Counted from the stretch's first letter, positions 1 through 9,899 are shown. The stretch: DNA of 64,000 nucleotides from Gimesia chilikensis (GCF_008329715.1 NZ_VTSR01000007.1:496001-560000), one strand, 5' to 3'. The notes: generated from the letters alone by a model not told the origin. A program made the numbers and translations.

Positions 1-74
1 TGCCGGAAGCCGCCTTCATGTATGTGGGTGCGGTTGAAGAAGCAGAAGAACAAGCCAAGAGAATGGCTGAGTAA
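1..74 (+). CDS. atpD: ATP synthase F1 subunit beta, C-terminal end (partial)
   Basis: Only the last 23 codons are in the window, read in the frame starting at base 3 and ending with TAA at 72-74. The translated tail has the PEAAFMYVG segment followed by an acidic helix (VEEAEEQAKRMAE), which matches the usual C-terminus of the F1 beta subunit. Beta carries the catalytic nucleotide sites of the F1 head. The epsilon subunit gene follows after about 100 bases, the usual atpD-atpC order, which supports the call. Nothing can be said about the rest of the protein, which lies upstream of the window. Confidence 0.9.
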   Translation, partial: PEAAFMYVGAVEEAEEQAKRMAE

Positions 75-172
75 TAAGACGTTTTCGAACGTCGTGATCA
101 GATTGTGGCCGAAACTGGTTTCGGTCACAATTTCCATCTGAATATCCTGTTTTGAATGTGGTTAGAGCACCC

Positions 173-574
173 ATGGCTCAAGAATTTCGCCTGTTATTAG
201 TCACACCGGAAACGACTCTGCTGGATCAACCCATCCAGAGCCTGCGTTGTACTCTGTATGACGGTCAAATCGGAATTCTTCCCGGTCGCATGCCCATGGT
301 AGGCCGTCTGGGTTATGGCGAACTGGTGTTTGAAGCCACTGATGGTAAAGAAGAACGCTACTTTGTCGATGGCGGCTTCCTGCAGGTCAAAGGCTCCGTG
401 ATCTCCGTTCTGACCGAACAGGCGATTCCGGCCAGCAAGCTGAATGCTGCCGATGCGGAAAAGATGCTCGCAGAAGCCCTCGACCGCACCGCAGTCGGCG
501 ATGAGCAGTGCCAGGCCCGTCAGCGGGATCAGGATCGAGCCCGGGCGATGCTCGCACTGGCCCATCAGAAATAA
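173..574 (+). CDS. atpC: ATP synthase F1 subunit epsilon
   Basis: The 133-residue product starts MAQEFRLLLVTPE and contains the epsilon N-terminal beta-sandwich signatures: VTPE at the start, DGQIGILPGRMP around residues 32-43, and the FVDGGFLQVKG strand pair near residues 62-72. A charged C-terminal helical tail with repeated Arg and Gln follows. Epsilon couples and regulates rotation in the F1Fo ATP synthase on the cytoplasmic side of the membrane. The ATG at 173 is preferred. A TTG at 152 would add seven residues in frame, but family members begin close to the beta-sandwich. No strong ribosome binding site is visible for either. The gene is last in the operon and is followed by a strong terminator. 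Confidence 0.93.
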   Translation: MAQEFRLLLVTPETTLLDQPIQSLRCTLYDGQIGILPGRMPMVGRLGYGELVFEATDGKEERYFVDGGFLQVKGSVISVLTEQAIPASKLNAADAEKMLAEALDRTAVGDEQCQARQRDQDRARAMLALAHQK

Positions 575-624
575 CCTGAACTTCAGGTTCCAGATACATC
601 TTGATCTACAGCTCTGAATCTCAT

Positions 625-666
625 AAATAAGCTGAAATGCCTCGCGCGTTTCAGCTTATTTTTTTA
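625..666 (+). terminator. Rho-independent terminator of the atp operon
   Basis: A perfect 13-bp stem (AAATAAGCTGAAA at 625-637 and its complement at 649-661) closes an 11-base loop and runs into a T tract at about 659-665. It sits 50 bases after the atpC stop codon, so it should end transcription of the ATP synthase operon. The next small ORF starts beyond it. Confidence 0.9.
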
Positions 667-678
667 CTGGAGCCGTAC

Positions 679-879
679 ATGACCGACGCGGAATCCCGCC
701 AACCCGCCCCGCGCCCCTCGGTTGGAGTTCTTTTCAAATGCTGTAATGTCTACAGCAGAATCTACGCAAACCACAACCAGAGTGCCTATGCCGGGCATTG
801 CCCCCGCTGTGCGGCCCGGATCGAGGTCCCGATCTCGAAATCAGGGGGGTCGAACAGCCGATTCCTCTCTGGATCCTAA
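679..879 (+). CDS. Small conserved Cys-rich protein, possible zinc ribbon
   Basis: This 66-residue protein begins MTDAESRQPAPRP and then has a compact core with two cysteine pairs: FKCCNVY near residues 19-25 and GHCPRCAARIEV near 40-51. Two such pairs about 20 residues apart are what a single zinc-ribbon-like fold needs. From memory, planctomycete genomes often carry a short protein of this pattern (CC-x-Y-x-R-IY, then CPRC), so it is probably a real gene. The ATG at 679 is used because an upstream in-frame ATG at 637 lies inside the loop of the atp terminator. The partner and function are unknown. No membrane segment is present. Confidence 0.65.
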   Translation: MTDAESRQPAPRPSVGVLFKCCNVYSRIYANHNQSAYAGHCPRCAARIEVPISKSGGSNSRFLSGS

Positions 880-1065
880 CTTATTACTGGAAAATGCCTT
901 ATCGCGCATGAAAATCTGACATTCTCAGAAAGAAAAATGCCTCTCCCTGCCAGAAACGTCTTGAGCTAAATCCTGAATTGCTCTAGGATTCGCCGCATTG
1001 ATCAAATCAACACACCAGAAACAACTTCCATTCTGTCCTGCCTCTTCCTGATTTGAGCCTGTTCC

Positions 1066-1554
1066 ATGGATTATCATCTCAAACCATTAGGTAAAACCTG
1101 TTCTTCGACGGGCAAGGAATTTGCGCCAGGTGAAACGGTGCATTCTGTGATCGTCGATCAGAACGGCCATCTGATTCGGATGGATTTTGCCGAAGATGCC
1201 TGGACAGGTCCTCCAGAAGGGGCTGTGGGAGACTGGACATTACAAGTACCGGAACCTGCTGCTCAGGGGGCGCGCAAAATCGATCCCGATGCGTTGATGC
1301 AGTACTTTGAGCAGCTTTATGAGAATCCAAACCAGGTTCAGGAGAAATTCCTGTATGTCCTGGCACTGTTCCTGGTACAGAAACGTCGCCTGAAGCTGGA
1401 TGGCTCGCGGAATGAGGATCAGAACTCCTATCTGCAACTGTCGGGAACACACGGTGAAGGCAGTTTCGAAATCCGCGATCAAAACCTGGAAGAGTCAGAA
1501 ATCGAAGCCCTGCAGCAACAGTTAAACACACAGTTTTTAGAAGAGTGGGAATAA
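1066..1554 (+). CDS. Conserved hypothetical protein
   Basis: The 162-residue product has no signal peptide. Its N-terminus (GKTCSSTGKEFAPGETVHSVIV, about residues 9-30) has a single Cys followed by a Gly-Lys-Glu-Phe-x-Pro-Gly-Glu pattern, which I remember from uncharacterised planctomycete cytoplasmic proteins. The middle (about residues 75-110) is predicted helical, with FLYVLALFLVQKRRLKL, and the C-terminus is very acidic. The ATG follows directly on AT-rich upstream DNA with no clear ribosome binding site. The lipoprotein gene begins 57 bases later, so the two may be co-transcribed. I do not recognise a function. Confidence 0.75.
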   Translation: MDYHLKPLGKTCSSTGKEFAPGETVHSVIVDQNGHLIRMDFAEDAWTGPPEGAVGDWTLQVPEPAAQGARKIDPDALMQYFEQLYENPNQVQEKFLYVLALFLVQKRRLKLDGSRNEDQNSYLQLSGTHGEGSFEIRDQNLEESEIEALQQQLNTQFLEEWE

Positions 1555-1610
1555 GGGACGTCCCCACTTTCGGACCATTCAACATGTCGCATGTTCAAGG
1601 AAGAACAGAA

Positions 1611-2753
1611 ATGAAGAGATCCAGGCTGATCTTTCGACGGCTGCGTGCCGTGACGCAAGTTTGTGCCTTGATCTGCTGTCTTCTGCTGCTCTCTGCCTGT
1701 TCCTCGGTCCGCACATTTCTACCCCAGGAAGCCCCTGTCTGTGTTCTGCCTCCCAATGCCAGCTACACACAAATTGTGAATCATCTGAATTCACAGACTG
1801 AAGGCGTCTTTGGCTGGCAGTCATCTTCTGTCAAAATCCGGGCACGGCAGAAAGGGGGCATCCCCGTCAGCCTGAGTGCGATGCTGGCTGTAGAACAGCC
1901 CCAGCGTTTTCGCCTGGTGGCCAGTTCTCCCCTGGGCCCCGAGGTTGATTTCGGCTCGAATGACGAACGATTCTGGTTCTGGGTTAAGCGCAGCGATCAG
2001 AAAAACATTTTTACCGTCCGGCATGACCAGTACGAAGCCATGGGCTCTCAGCTGAATATACCTTTTGAACCGGGCTGGCTGCTGGAAGCCCTGCGGGTAG
2101 TGCCGCTAAACGACAAAGAGCTTTCGATTCAGAAAGAGGGTCAGAATTCACCGAACGTGAAACTGATCTCCGATCGCCTGCTGCCCAACGGCAAACTGGT
2201 ACAGAAGATTATCGTCGTCAATCTTTGCACCGGGCATATCATCGAACAGTCTCTGTATGACAGCCAGGGACAACGGATCGCGACCGCAACACTGGGTGAA
2301 TATCGCACCTGCGGCGCCACAAATGCGGTTCTGCCACACGTCATCAAGCTCGACTGGCCCCAGGCGGGGATCGTGATGACAATGACCATGTCCCAGATCA
2401 GCGTCAATCCGGGTGTTCCCTCCGATGTCTGGGGACTGCCACAGATTCCAGGCTACCCCGTGCTGGACCTTGCTGCAGGACTGCCCCAGGTCAGGCATCA
2501 GGAAGCCTCCATAAGACATCGCCCGACACCGATTGAGTCACGGGTTGCCGAGCGGGTCGAACCTGCCTGGGCCGATTCACCCGGTCCGGAGCCTCAGTGG
2601 AGACCGACACAGGAAGAACCTCAGTTCGGTTTCGAAGAACTGGATACCTTCCCTGCCAGCGATACGATGCCTGCCCCAGATGCAAATCCCTTCCGCGCGC
2701 CAGGCTCGTTTGAAGAAGTTGCAGAAGAACCGCCGGGGCGCGTGAAACTCTAA
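1611..2753 (+). CDS. Secreted lipoprotein, LolA/LolB-like fold possible
   Basis: The 380-residue product starts MKRSRLIFRRLRAV and then has a hydrophobic segment ending in the lipobox LLSAC, so Cys near residue 30 should be lipidated. The ATG at 1611 is chosen because an AAGGAAGAA purine stretch lies just upstream; an in-frame ATG at 1545 lacks a signal-peptide-like start. Residues roughly 50-230 (starting ASYTQIVNHLNSQ, with LAVEQPQRFRLVASSPLGPEVDFGS) look like the curved beta-sheet seen in LolA/LolB and DUF4292 lipid-carrier proteins. That fold assignment is inference. The last 110 residues are Pro- and Glu-rich and probably disordered. Expected location is the periplasmic face of a membrane. 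Confidence 0.75.
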   Translation: MKRSRLIFRRLRAVTQVCALICCLLLLSACSSVRTFLPQEAPVCVLPPNASYTQIVNHLNSQTEGVFGWQSSSVKIRARQKGGIPVSLSAMLAVEQPQRFRLVASSPLGPEVDFGSNDERFWFWVKRSDQKNIFTVRHDQYEAMGSQLNIPFEPGWLLEALRVVPLNDKELSIQKEGQNSPNVKLISDRLLPNGKLVQKIIVVNLCTGHIIEQSLYDSQGQRIATATLGEYRTCGATNAVLPHVIKLDWPQAGIVMTMTMSQISVNPGVPSDVWGLPQIPGYPVLDLAAGLPQVRHQEASIRHRPTPIESRVAERVEPAWADSPGPEPQWRPTQEEPQFGFEELDTFPASDTMPAPDANPFRAPGSFEEVAEEPPGRVKL

Positions 2754-2868
2754 CCTCTGGCTGACTAATGTCTGGTTTTGCCAGGCATGCATTTCCTGCA
2801 GAATCCCCGTCGTAATTTCGCCCCGATTCGGTTATACCTTGAATCCGGTGATTTCGAATTACATATCT

Positions 2869-2875
2869 GGGGAGG
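2869..2875 (+). promoter_or_regulatory. Ribosome binding site deciding the deaminase start
   Basis: GGGGAGG lies seven bases upstream of the ATG at 2883. It selects this start over an in-frame ATG at 2778 whose extension has no similarity to the deaminase fold. Confidence 0.75.
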
Positions 2876-2882
2876 TTCATCC

Positions 2883-3320
2883 ATGGATGAATTCATGCAG
2901 GCGGCGATTGAGGAAGCAGAACAAGGCTTAAAAGAAGGAGGCGTTCCCATTGGTTCGGTGATTGTGCATGCAGGCAAGATCATTGGCCGGGGGCATAACA
3001 TGCGTCAGCAGCAGGGAAGTGCCATCCTGCACGGCGAAATGTCAGCTTTGGAAAATGCAGGACGACAACCGGCGTCCGTCTATCGCAATTCGGTCCTGTA
3101 TACCACGCTCTCCCCCTGTCCCATGTGCAGTGGTGCCATTCGCCTGTATCAGATTCCCCGCGTGATCATCGGCGAAAATCAGACATTTCTGGGCGATGAA
3201 GAACTACTGAAAGCAAGCGGCGTAGAACTGGAAGTTCTGCAGGACCAGCGGTGTATTGATCTGATGAACCAGTTTATCGCAGCGCATCCGGATGTGTGGA
3301 ACGAAGATATCGGCGAGTGA
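2883..3320 (+). CDS. Cytosine/nucleoside deaminase, yeast Fcy1 type
   Basis: This 145-residue zinc hydrolase has the deaminase motifs HGE (His50, Glu52) and PCPMC (Cys79, Cys82), which bind zinc and shuttle the proton. The sequence around them (ALENAGR, TTLSPCPMCSGAI, IPRVIIGEN) and the C-terminal WNEDIGE closely resemble fungal cytosine deaminase as I remember it, including the C-terminal lid. The enzyme therefore probably converts cytosine to uracil in pyrimidine salvage. Bacteria more often use the unrelated CodA amidohydrolase for this. A related nucleobase or guanine substrate cannot be excluded. The protein is cytoplasmic. The next gene starts one base after its stop codon. Confidence 0.85.
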   Translation: MDEFMQAAIEEAEQGLKEGGVPIGSVIVHAGKIIGRGHNMRQQQGSAILHGEMSALENAGRQPASVYRNSVLYTTLSPCPMCSGAIRLYQIPRVIIGENQTFLGDEELLKASGVELEVLQDQRCIDLMNQFIAAHPDVWNEDIGE

Positions 3321-3321
3321 T

Positions 3322-4299
3322 ATGTCTATGAGTGCGTTTTTTTTAACAATACCTGCACATGACCTTTTCAGGCGTCATAGAAATTTCAACCTGCTGTCGT
3401 TCCTGCTCATTGTCGGCTCTGTACTGCCAATACCCCGCCTGCAGGCGCAGCCTTATCGTATTAAACTTGACCGTCCTCTCATTAAAAACGCGCACTACCA
3501 GGTAATCTATTCCGTCACCATAGAAGGGGGAGCTGAGTTTCAGGATCCCGACCGGGGCATCGTCCCCTATTCTAATTCCAAATCTGTTTCAACTCATACC
3601 ATTGAACTTCAAGGAGAGTTGAAACTGATGCGAACACCACGCGGACTGCAGAAAAACATCCAGGTCCACTCGTTTAAAGTGAATGGAGAACTGCAGAGTG
3701 ATGCTTTCTTCTTAGAGCTGACCGGAAAAGAGTTGGTGATCATCGAACAGGGAAACAGAAAGCAGTTTTTCGTTAACGGAAAAAAGGTGACTGGATATGA
3801 CCAGGAAGTTTTAACCAAGCTGTTTTTTATAGACCGGATTGGTGCAGTCGGGACAGATATACTTCTGGGGACTGAATCTGAACAGCAGATTGGCGGTACC
3901 TGGAAGTTCTCACAAAATACGATCGACTGGAGTGAATATCTTGCGTCCTTCTCGGCTGTGGATGACTTGGACCTGAAAATGGACCGATCAGGGACGGTCA
4001 AGCTGTTATCGACAGGGAAAGTTCACGGCATCGACTGTCTGCAATTGCATTGCTCGGAAGAATATCCTGATTACATGACAGGCTACATTCTCGAAAATCT
4101 GAAGATTCTGGATTCCAGTCTCAAGCAGACTGTTACCGGTTCGATCCCCAAAGATCCTGCTTTACCCTGGAGAAAAGTGGAACTCGTCAGTCAGACCGAA
4201 TGCACGCCCCATCAACGGAATGAGCCATTCCACGATGTTTTTCACAGACAATGGATCGCCATTAAGGCATCCAGGGAAATCTTGCTGCTCTCAAGATAA
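3322..4299 (+). CDS. Secreted hypothetical protein
   Basis: The 325-residue product has an N-terminal hydrophobic segment (LLSFLLIVGSVLPIP) ending in RLQAQ, a plausible signal peptidase site near residue 43, after an unusually long N-region. The mature part is rich in beta-strand-like sequence: paired hydrophobic strands such as ELKLMRTPRGLQKNIQVHSF and GKELVIIEQGNRKQFFVNGKK. It has two cysteines around DCLQLHCSEE. No catalytic motif is recognised. The ATG at 3322 lies one base beyond the deaminase stop codon, so the genes are probably read together. ATGs at 3328 and 3292 are alternative starts. Confidence 0.7.
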   Translation: MSMSAFFLTIPAHDLFRRHRNFNLLSFLLIVGSVLPIPRLQAQPYRIKLDRPLIKNAHYQVIYSVTIEGGAEFQDPDRGIVPYSNSKSVSTHTIELQGELKLMRTPRGLQKNIQVHSFKVNGELQSDAFFLELTGKELVIIEQGNRKQFFVNGKKVTGYDQEVLTKLFFIDRIGAVGTDILLGTESEQQIGGTWKFSQNTIDWSEYLASFSAVDDLDLKMDRSGTVKLLSTGKVHGIDCLQLHCSEEYPDYMTGYILENLKILDSSLKQTVTGSIPKDPALPWRKVELVSQTECTPHQRNEPFHDVFHRQWIAIKASREILLLSR

Positions 4300-4316
4300 A
4301 TCCGTCACGAACAGAA

Positions 4317-5747
4317 TCAGGGCAGATCAAAGATGAACGAGGTCTGCAGACGGTGTGCATCGCCTGTTCCGCCCCCGACGTCTTCCTTGGTTCCATACAG
4401 ATACTCAACACCGATCTTTACATTATTGATCGGATTCCAGATCAGGTTTGCTGCCAGATAGGTGGTCTGTTTGACATCTGTGGCCGTTTGAAAGGTTGAG
4501 GTATCAAGGGTGTTTTCGGCATAGGTGAAGTTGGAGCTGAGTTCGTCATTCCAGTCATGAGTCAGGCCGATCATCCAGCCGAACATGGGTAACAGATCTC
4601 CCTTGTTGGCGGCTGTCGGCGCGGCATCAGGCAGGGACCGATAACTGCCGATCCCTTCACCGAATACGATCTGTGAATAGACCTTGGTGCGTTCAGTAAT
4701 CAGCCGCACGCCAGTGAAGTTGAAGCCATAGGCGAAACTGGTGACAACATCCTGCCCCGTCGGCTGGAACCCGACGACACGATACAGGCCCGCGACCTGG
4801 TACTGACCGCAGTCATTCTCATAACGCAGCCGGGTGACAAAATCGGGGGAGGGACTGCGAGGTTCCCCTGTGATTCCCTGGGGAGGCTCGATAATAAAAT
4901 TCGAATCTTCGACCGAGACCGCGAACGTTGTATTATCATTGAAGACGTGCTCCGTCCAGCGAACCTGCGCCTGTCTGCGGTTCACGGCTGAAACGGAGCC
5001 TTCAAAGTCGAGTGTTGCAGGAGCTGCTGCTACGTCGGTGAATGTCGTCCAGGTCTGCCCCACCAGTAGTGATCCGGATTGACCGAAAGCATGCCTTAAG
5101 CGAAAGCGGTTTCCGTCACTGAAGAAGTCACCTTCCACGTAGACACGAACCAGGCGGCCATCTGTCAGCCAGCGGGTATCAAAACTCAAGCGAGACTGTC
5201 GCGCATGAAAGCGGGCGTTCGTTCGATGCGGGGCACCGATGGGAATCTCGGTGGTCACAAACGAGTCAGTCGAATCGATAGGATCAAAATCGTAGATGAA
5301 ATCAGCTTTGACAAAACCACCGATTTTCATCGCAGCTTCTTTGCCAAAGATGATTAGTCCGTCGGAAAACGAGGGGGCCGCGTAGAGGTCCAGGCCGACG
5401 TTAAACTGGCGGGCATCTGTGATATAGGGATCCGCCAGAAGTTCCGGGTTGACTTCGCCACTTCCTACGCCCATGGTCAGCGGAGGCACAATCGCCTGAC
5501 CGGACTCGGGCTCATCCGGAAGCGGACTGCTGTCTAAATTGTTCGACTCATCCAGCGAGATATTCACCCGGCCGGGCTCATCCGTCATCACTCCCGGTGC
5601 AAAGGGCTGATCGACAGACAGAAACGGATCGTAAGCGGATCGCGCAGCAGGCTCCGGCGGCAAAGACTGACTTTGTGCCCCGACTGTGGCGGGAACAACG
5701 GTCAGTGCCAGCAGCAAGGTACAGGCAAGCTTCGTATTCCAGTGCAT
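4317..5747 (-). CDS. Outer-membrane porin, DcaP-like
   Basis: The 476-residue protein starts with a clear signal peptide (MHWNTKLACTLLLALTVVPATVGAQ). A low-complexity, Asp/Pro-rich segment follows to about residue 130. The remainder has alternating hydrophobic beta-strands ending in a terminal aromatic strand (TSFIFDLP), as expected for a beta-barrel. The segment MKIGGFVKADFIYDFDPIDSTDSF and the HARQSRLSFDTRW strand resemble the DcaP/porin family, which forms trimeric channels for small anionic solutes in Gram-negative outer membranes. The gene is convergent with the secreted protein upstream and divergent from the SGNH hydrolase. Its substrate is unknown. Confidence 0.8.
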   Translation of the reverse strand: MHWNTKLACTLLLALTVVPATVGAQSQSLPPEPAARSAYDPFLSVDQPFAPGVMTDEPGRVNISLDESNNLDSSPLPDEPESGQAIVPPLTMGVGSGEVNPELLADPYITDARQFNVGLDLYAAPSFSDGLIIFGKEAAMKIGGFVKADFIYDFDPIDSTDSFVTTEIPIGAPHRTNARFHARQSRLSFDTRWLTDGRLVRVYVEGDFFSDGNRFRLRHAFGQSGSLLVGQTWTTFTDVAAAPATLDFEGSVSAVNRRQAQVRWTEHVFNDNTTFAVSVEDSNFIIEPPQGITGEPRSPSPDFVTRLRYENDCGQYQVAGLYRVVGFQPTGQDVVTSFAYGFNFTGVRLITERTKVYSQIVFGEGIGSYRSLPDAAPTAANKGDLLPMFGWMIGLTHDWNDELSSNFTYAENTLDTSTFQTATDVKQTTYLAANLIWNPINNVKIGVEYLYGTKEDVGGGTGDAHRLQTSFIFDLP

Positions 5748-6002
5748 GGGATGTGGAGGGGGAATTGGATTTTGAGTTGAGAGTATTGAGGAGAGACAGA
5801 TTTATAGCAGAAACCGTAAAGTGTGAAAACCTCGGTTTTCAGCGGGAGCATTACACCCAAGCACGCATATCTATCTGTATGACATGCACTTACGACTCGC
5901 AGCGAGGTATGGTCATGGCTTGCGTTCTAATAATTTATCAGACTATGATGGATGCCAGGACTCGCGTCTGTTTCTATTCAACCTGCTGGAAAGACCGTCA
6001 TT

Positions 6003-6695
6003 ATGCTGAAACTGATCTACCTGCTGTTGCTGGCAACTCCCCTGCTCTATACAGAATCCTCTTCTGCTGCAGAGGTCATCAATGCGGGTGTCGGCGGAAA
6101 TCGCAGTTCACAGCTGCTGAAGCGACTGGAGCGGGATGTACTCTCGAAGCAGCCGACCGTGGTCGTGCTGATGGTCGGCACGAACGACCGGCTCAACTCG
6201 GGAGGCTTTATTGACATCAAGGCGTACCGCAAGAATGTGGTATCACTGATCGATCAGATTCAGGCAGGTGGTGCGAAGGTTGTCCTGATGACGCCCCCTA
6301 CGTGTATTCCAGAGCTCCTGTTTACCCGTCATGACCCCACAAAGTACGCCGACCAGGCGCCGCAAGCACGCATGCAGGAAGTACGAACAGTCCTGCTGGA
6401 GCTTTCGCGCCAAAAGCAGATTCCGGTAATCGACTTTCATGACTATCTGATCGATCACAAAATCGCAGACGCTTCCAAAACCAGTGTCATCCGTAACCCG
6501 GCGAACAGCGGCGTCAAAGATGGCGTGCATCTGACGCCGGCCGGTTATCAACTGCTGGCCAGACTCGTCGCAGAGAAACTGAAAGCAGAGCAGTTGGATG
6601 TCACGAAGGTGATCTGTTTCGGTGACAGCCTGACCAAGGGATCCAGACAGGCGAACTACCCGGCCTCTCTACAACAGCTGCTTTCAAACAAGTAA
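6003..6695 (+). CDS. Secreted SGNH/GDSL hydrolase with circularly permuted catalytic blocks
   Basis: The 230-residue product has a signal peptide (MLKLIYLLLLATPLLYTESSSAAE). The mature protein then begins directly with SGNH block II (VINAGVGGNRSSQLL). Block III follows (MVGTND, carrying the oxyanion Asn), then block V (DGVHLTPAGY, catalytic Asp and His). The block I strand and nucleophile (VICFGDSLTKG) come last, about 25 residues from the C-terminus. In ordinary members block I is first. The last helix (NYPASLQQLL) is what normally joins block I to block II, so the order is a clean permutation rather than a loss. All four catalytic residues are present, so esterase or acyl-hydrolase activity is expected outside the cytoplasm. 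ATG 6003 gives the signal peptide; an in-frame ATG at 5952 does not. Confidence 0.85.
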   Translation: MLKLIYLLLLATPLLYTESSSAAEVINAGVGGNRSSQLLKRLERDVLSKQPTVVVLMVGTNDRLNSGGFIDIKAYRKNVVSLIDQIQAGGAKVVLMTPPTCIPELLFTRHDPTKYADQAPQARMQEVRTVLLELSRQKQIPVIDFHDYLIDHKIADASKTSVIRNPANSGVKDGVHLTPAGYQLLARLVAEKLKAEQLDVTKVICFGDSLTKGSRQANYPASLQQLLSNK

Positions 6696-6706
6696 AGCCA
6701 CCACGA

Positions 6707-8035
<1,329 letters not shown>

Positions 8036-8371
8036 ACGGAAGGCTCTCTTTCTGATCAGGGAGGGATTGGGCAGTAACAGGTACTGGCGAGATGGCAGTC
8101 AGGTCACTCAGCTGGTGACAGGAGAGAGCTTCCCTTTACCGGGAACAGCAAAGGAAACTACCGGAGAGCCCACGAACTCAGACCGCAGATTAATCCCCGC
8201 GGCTGGCTATTCGTTTCGATCGCGGCAAAATTATTTTCAGGAAATCTGAAAACGTCAACTCACGCGAGGGTGGGAAAGTTAAATATTTATTTCAGAGGGA
8301 CTCACGCTGGGCGCAATATAAAACGGCAGACTCTCGCGAAACGAAAGACTGCCGTTCTGTTTCTGGTTCTC
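8036..8371. other. Intergenic stretch between MFS and DUF1501 genes
   Basis: This 336-base gap separates two minus-strand genes. It contains the terminator of the DUF1501 gene at its right edge and should hold the MFS promoter. No hexamer pair there is good enough to call, and no small gene with coding character is visible. Confidence 0.5.
8310..8356 (-). terminator. Probable terminator of the DUF1501 gene
   Basis: On the minus strand an 8-bp stem (AACGGCAG with its complement, at 8349-8356 and 8322-8329) follows the stop codon by about 15 bases. It continues into TTTTATATT. The loop is about 19 bases, so the hairpin is moderate rather than strong. Confidence 0.6.
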
Positions 8372-9745
8372 TCAGATCAGCTCGTGAATCGGTTCGATTC
8401 CCTGGTCGACCAGGTATTGAGGTGTTCCCGCCGTGTCGAAGATACGGGTTCCGTTGAGATCGAGGCCGACGTTCTGATACAGCGTGGCAAAGACTTCCTG
8501 GAATTTCACAGGACGATCTTCGGCGTATTCCCCTTTGCGGTTGGTACGGCCAATGACCTGACCGGCCCGCATGCCACCACCGGCCAGCATGGCGCAGGAG
8601 ACGCGGGGCCAGTGATCGCGGCTGTTGTTTTTATTGATCTTAGGCGTACGCCCGAATTCGCCCCAGACGACGACCGAAACGTCTTTGTCGAGCCCCCGTT
8701 CGTGCAGGTCGGTCACCAGGGCTGCTAACCCCTGGTCGAGACGTGGGAACTCTTCGCGTGACTTGGGGAAGTTCATCCCGTCCGGACCGTGCCAGTCCCA
8801 GCGACTGTAATTCAGGGAGACGAATCGCGCCCCTGCTTCGACCAGCCGGCGTGCCATGCAGAAGTTTTCGATCATAGGGGGCGCACCGTCCCGCTGGAAT
8901 TTCTCGCTGCTCTCACCGTAACGGGCAAGGATCTGGGGATCTTCCTTGGACAGGTCCAGGGCATCGGCAAGCTTGGAGGTCGTGAGAATATTCATCGCCT
9001 GCTGCGAGTAAACGTCCATACTTTCCATGAGACCGCTCGTGTCAGCATCACGACGGAAGGAGTCGAAGGCTTTCTGCAGTTTTACCCGGTCGCGTAATCG
9101 CTCGAGCGTGATTCCCTGCAGGATCATATTGTCTGGTGAACTACGCGCCTTGCGGCCGACCAGGTTGAAGGGCGCGTAGGGAACACCCAGAAACCCACCT
9201 GTTCCCGGTTCACCCCAGGTACCATTACCCGTCTTGTACATCAGGGCGACATGCGCGGGGACCGCTGAATTGACGGGGCCCTGCAGCTTGGAGACGAAGG
9301 CGCCGGCAGCAGGCCAGCCTCCGGGGGGCTGACGACTGCCAAAGGTTCGACCCGTCATACACTGATATGCATCATGTCGGCCGTCGGCATCAGAGATCGT
9401 ACGGACTGGGATGAACTTATCCATCATGCTGGCCATGCGTGGGAACAGTTCGCAGATTTCCACGCCGGGCACGTTGGTCTTGATGGGAGCAAATTCGCCG
9501 CGGATTTCTTTTGGCGCGTCCGGCTTGGGATCCCAGAGATCGATGTGCGACGGCCCGCCGGGCAGATAGATGTTGATGATCGCTTTGTGATTATTGCCGG
9601 TCTGGCTGTCGGCTTCGGCTCGCAGGGCACCAGGTAGAGAGATTCCCCCCAAGGCCATTCCGCCAATTTTCAGAAAGCTGCGGCGCGAGACGCCGTCACA
9701 AAAGGTTCCATTTTTCGCGGTCGGTTTACCCAGAATTGTCAGCAT
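8372..9745 (-). CDS. DUF1501 Tat-exported sulfatase-fold protein
   Basis: The 457-residue protein has a textbook twin-arginine signal near residues 20-45 (SRRSFLKIGG followed by a hydrophobic stretch and ALRAEA), so it should be exported folded. The mature part shows the DUF1501 landmarks: IIYLPGGPSHIDLWDPKP-like start, HDAYQCMTG, the RRLVEAGARFV segment, WDWHGPDG, VVVWGEFGRTPK and the RDHWP site. DUF1501 belongs to the alkaline-phosphatase/sulfatase superfamily, and its true substrate is generally unknown. Unlike the two other copies in this window it has no PSD1 cytochrome partner next to it. It stands between a radical SAM gene and a transporter and has its own terminator. Confidence 0.9.
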   Translation of the reverse strand: MLTILGKPTAKNGTFCDGVSRRSFLKIGGMALGGISLPGALRAEADSQTGNNHKAIINIYLPGGPSHIDLWDPKPDAPKEIRGEFAPIKTNVPGVEICELFPRMASMMDKFIPVRTISDADGRHDAYQCMTGRTFGSRQPPGGWPAAGAFVSKLQGPVNSAVPAHVALMYKTGNGTWGEPGTGGFLGVPYAPFNLVGRKARSSPDNMILQGITLERLRDRVKLQKAFDSFRRDADTSGLMESMDVYSQQAMNILTTSKLADALDLSKEDPQILARYGESSEKFQRDGAPPMIENFCMARRLVEAGARFVSLNYSRWDWHGPDGMNFPKSREEFPRLDQGLAALVTDLHERGLDKDVSVVVWGEFGRTPKINKNNSRDHWPRVSCAMLAGGGMRAGQVIGRTNRKGEYAEDRPVKFQEVFATLYQNVGLDLNGTRIFDTAGTPQYLVDQGIEPIHELI

Positions 9746-9899
9746 CGGATCACTTCCCTGGAGGCGATGATTTGCGGCACAATCAAATCAACATAAATGC
9801 ACGTTGATATGATAGCACGCCCGAATCAGGGACGCAAACCGAATCTGACTGTGTACAGAGAATTAACGAATGCTGATAAGAAGGTCAGCAAGGCTCTTT

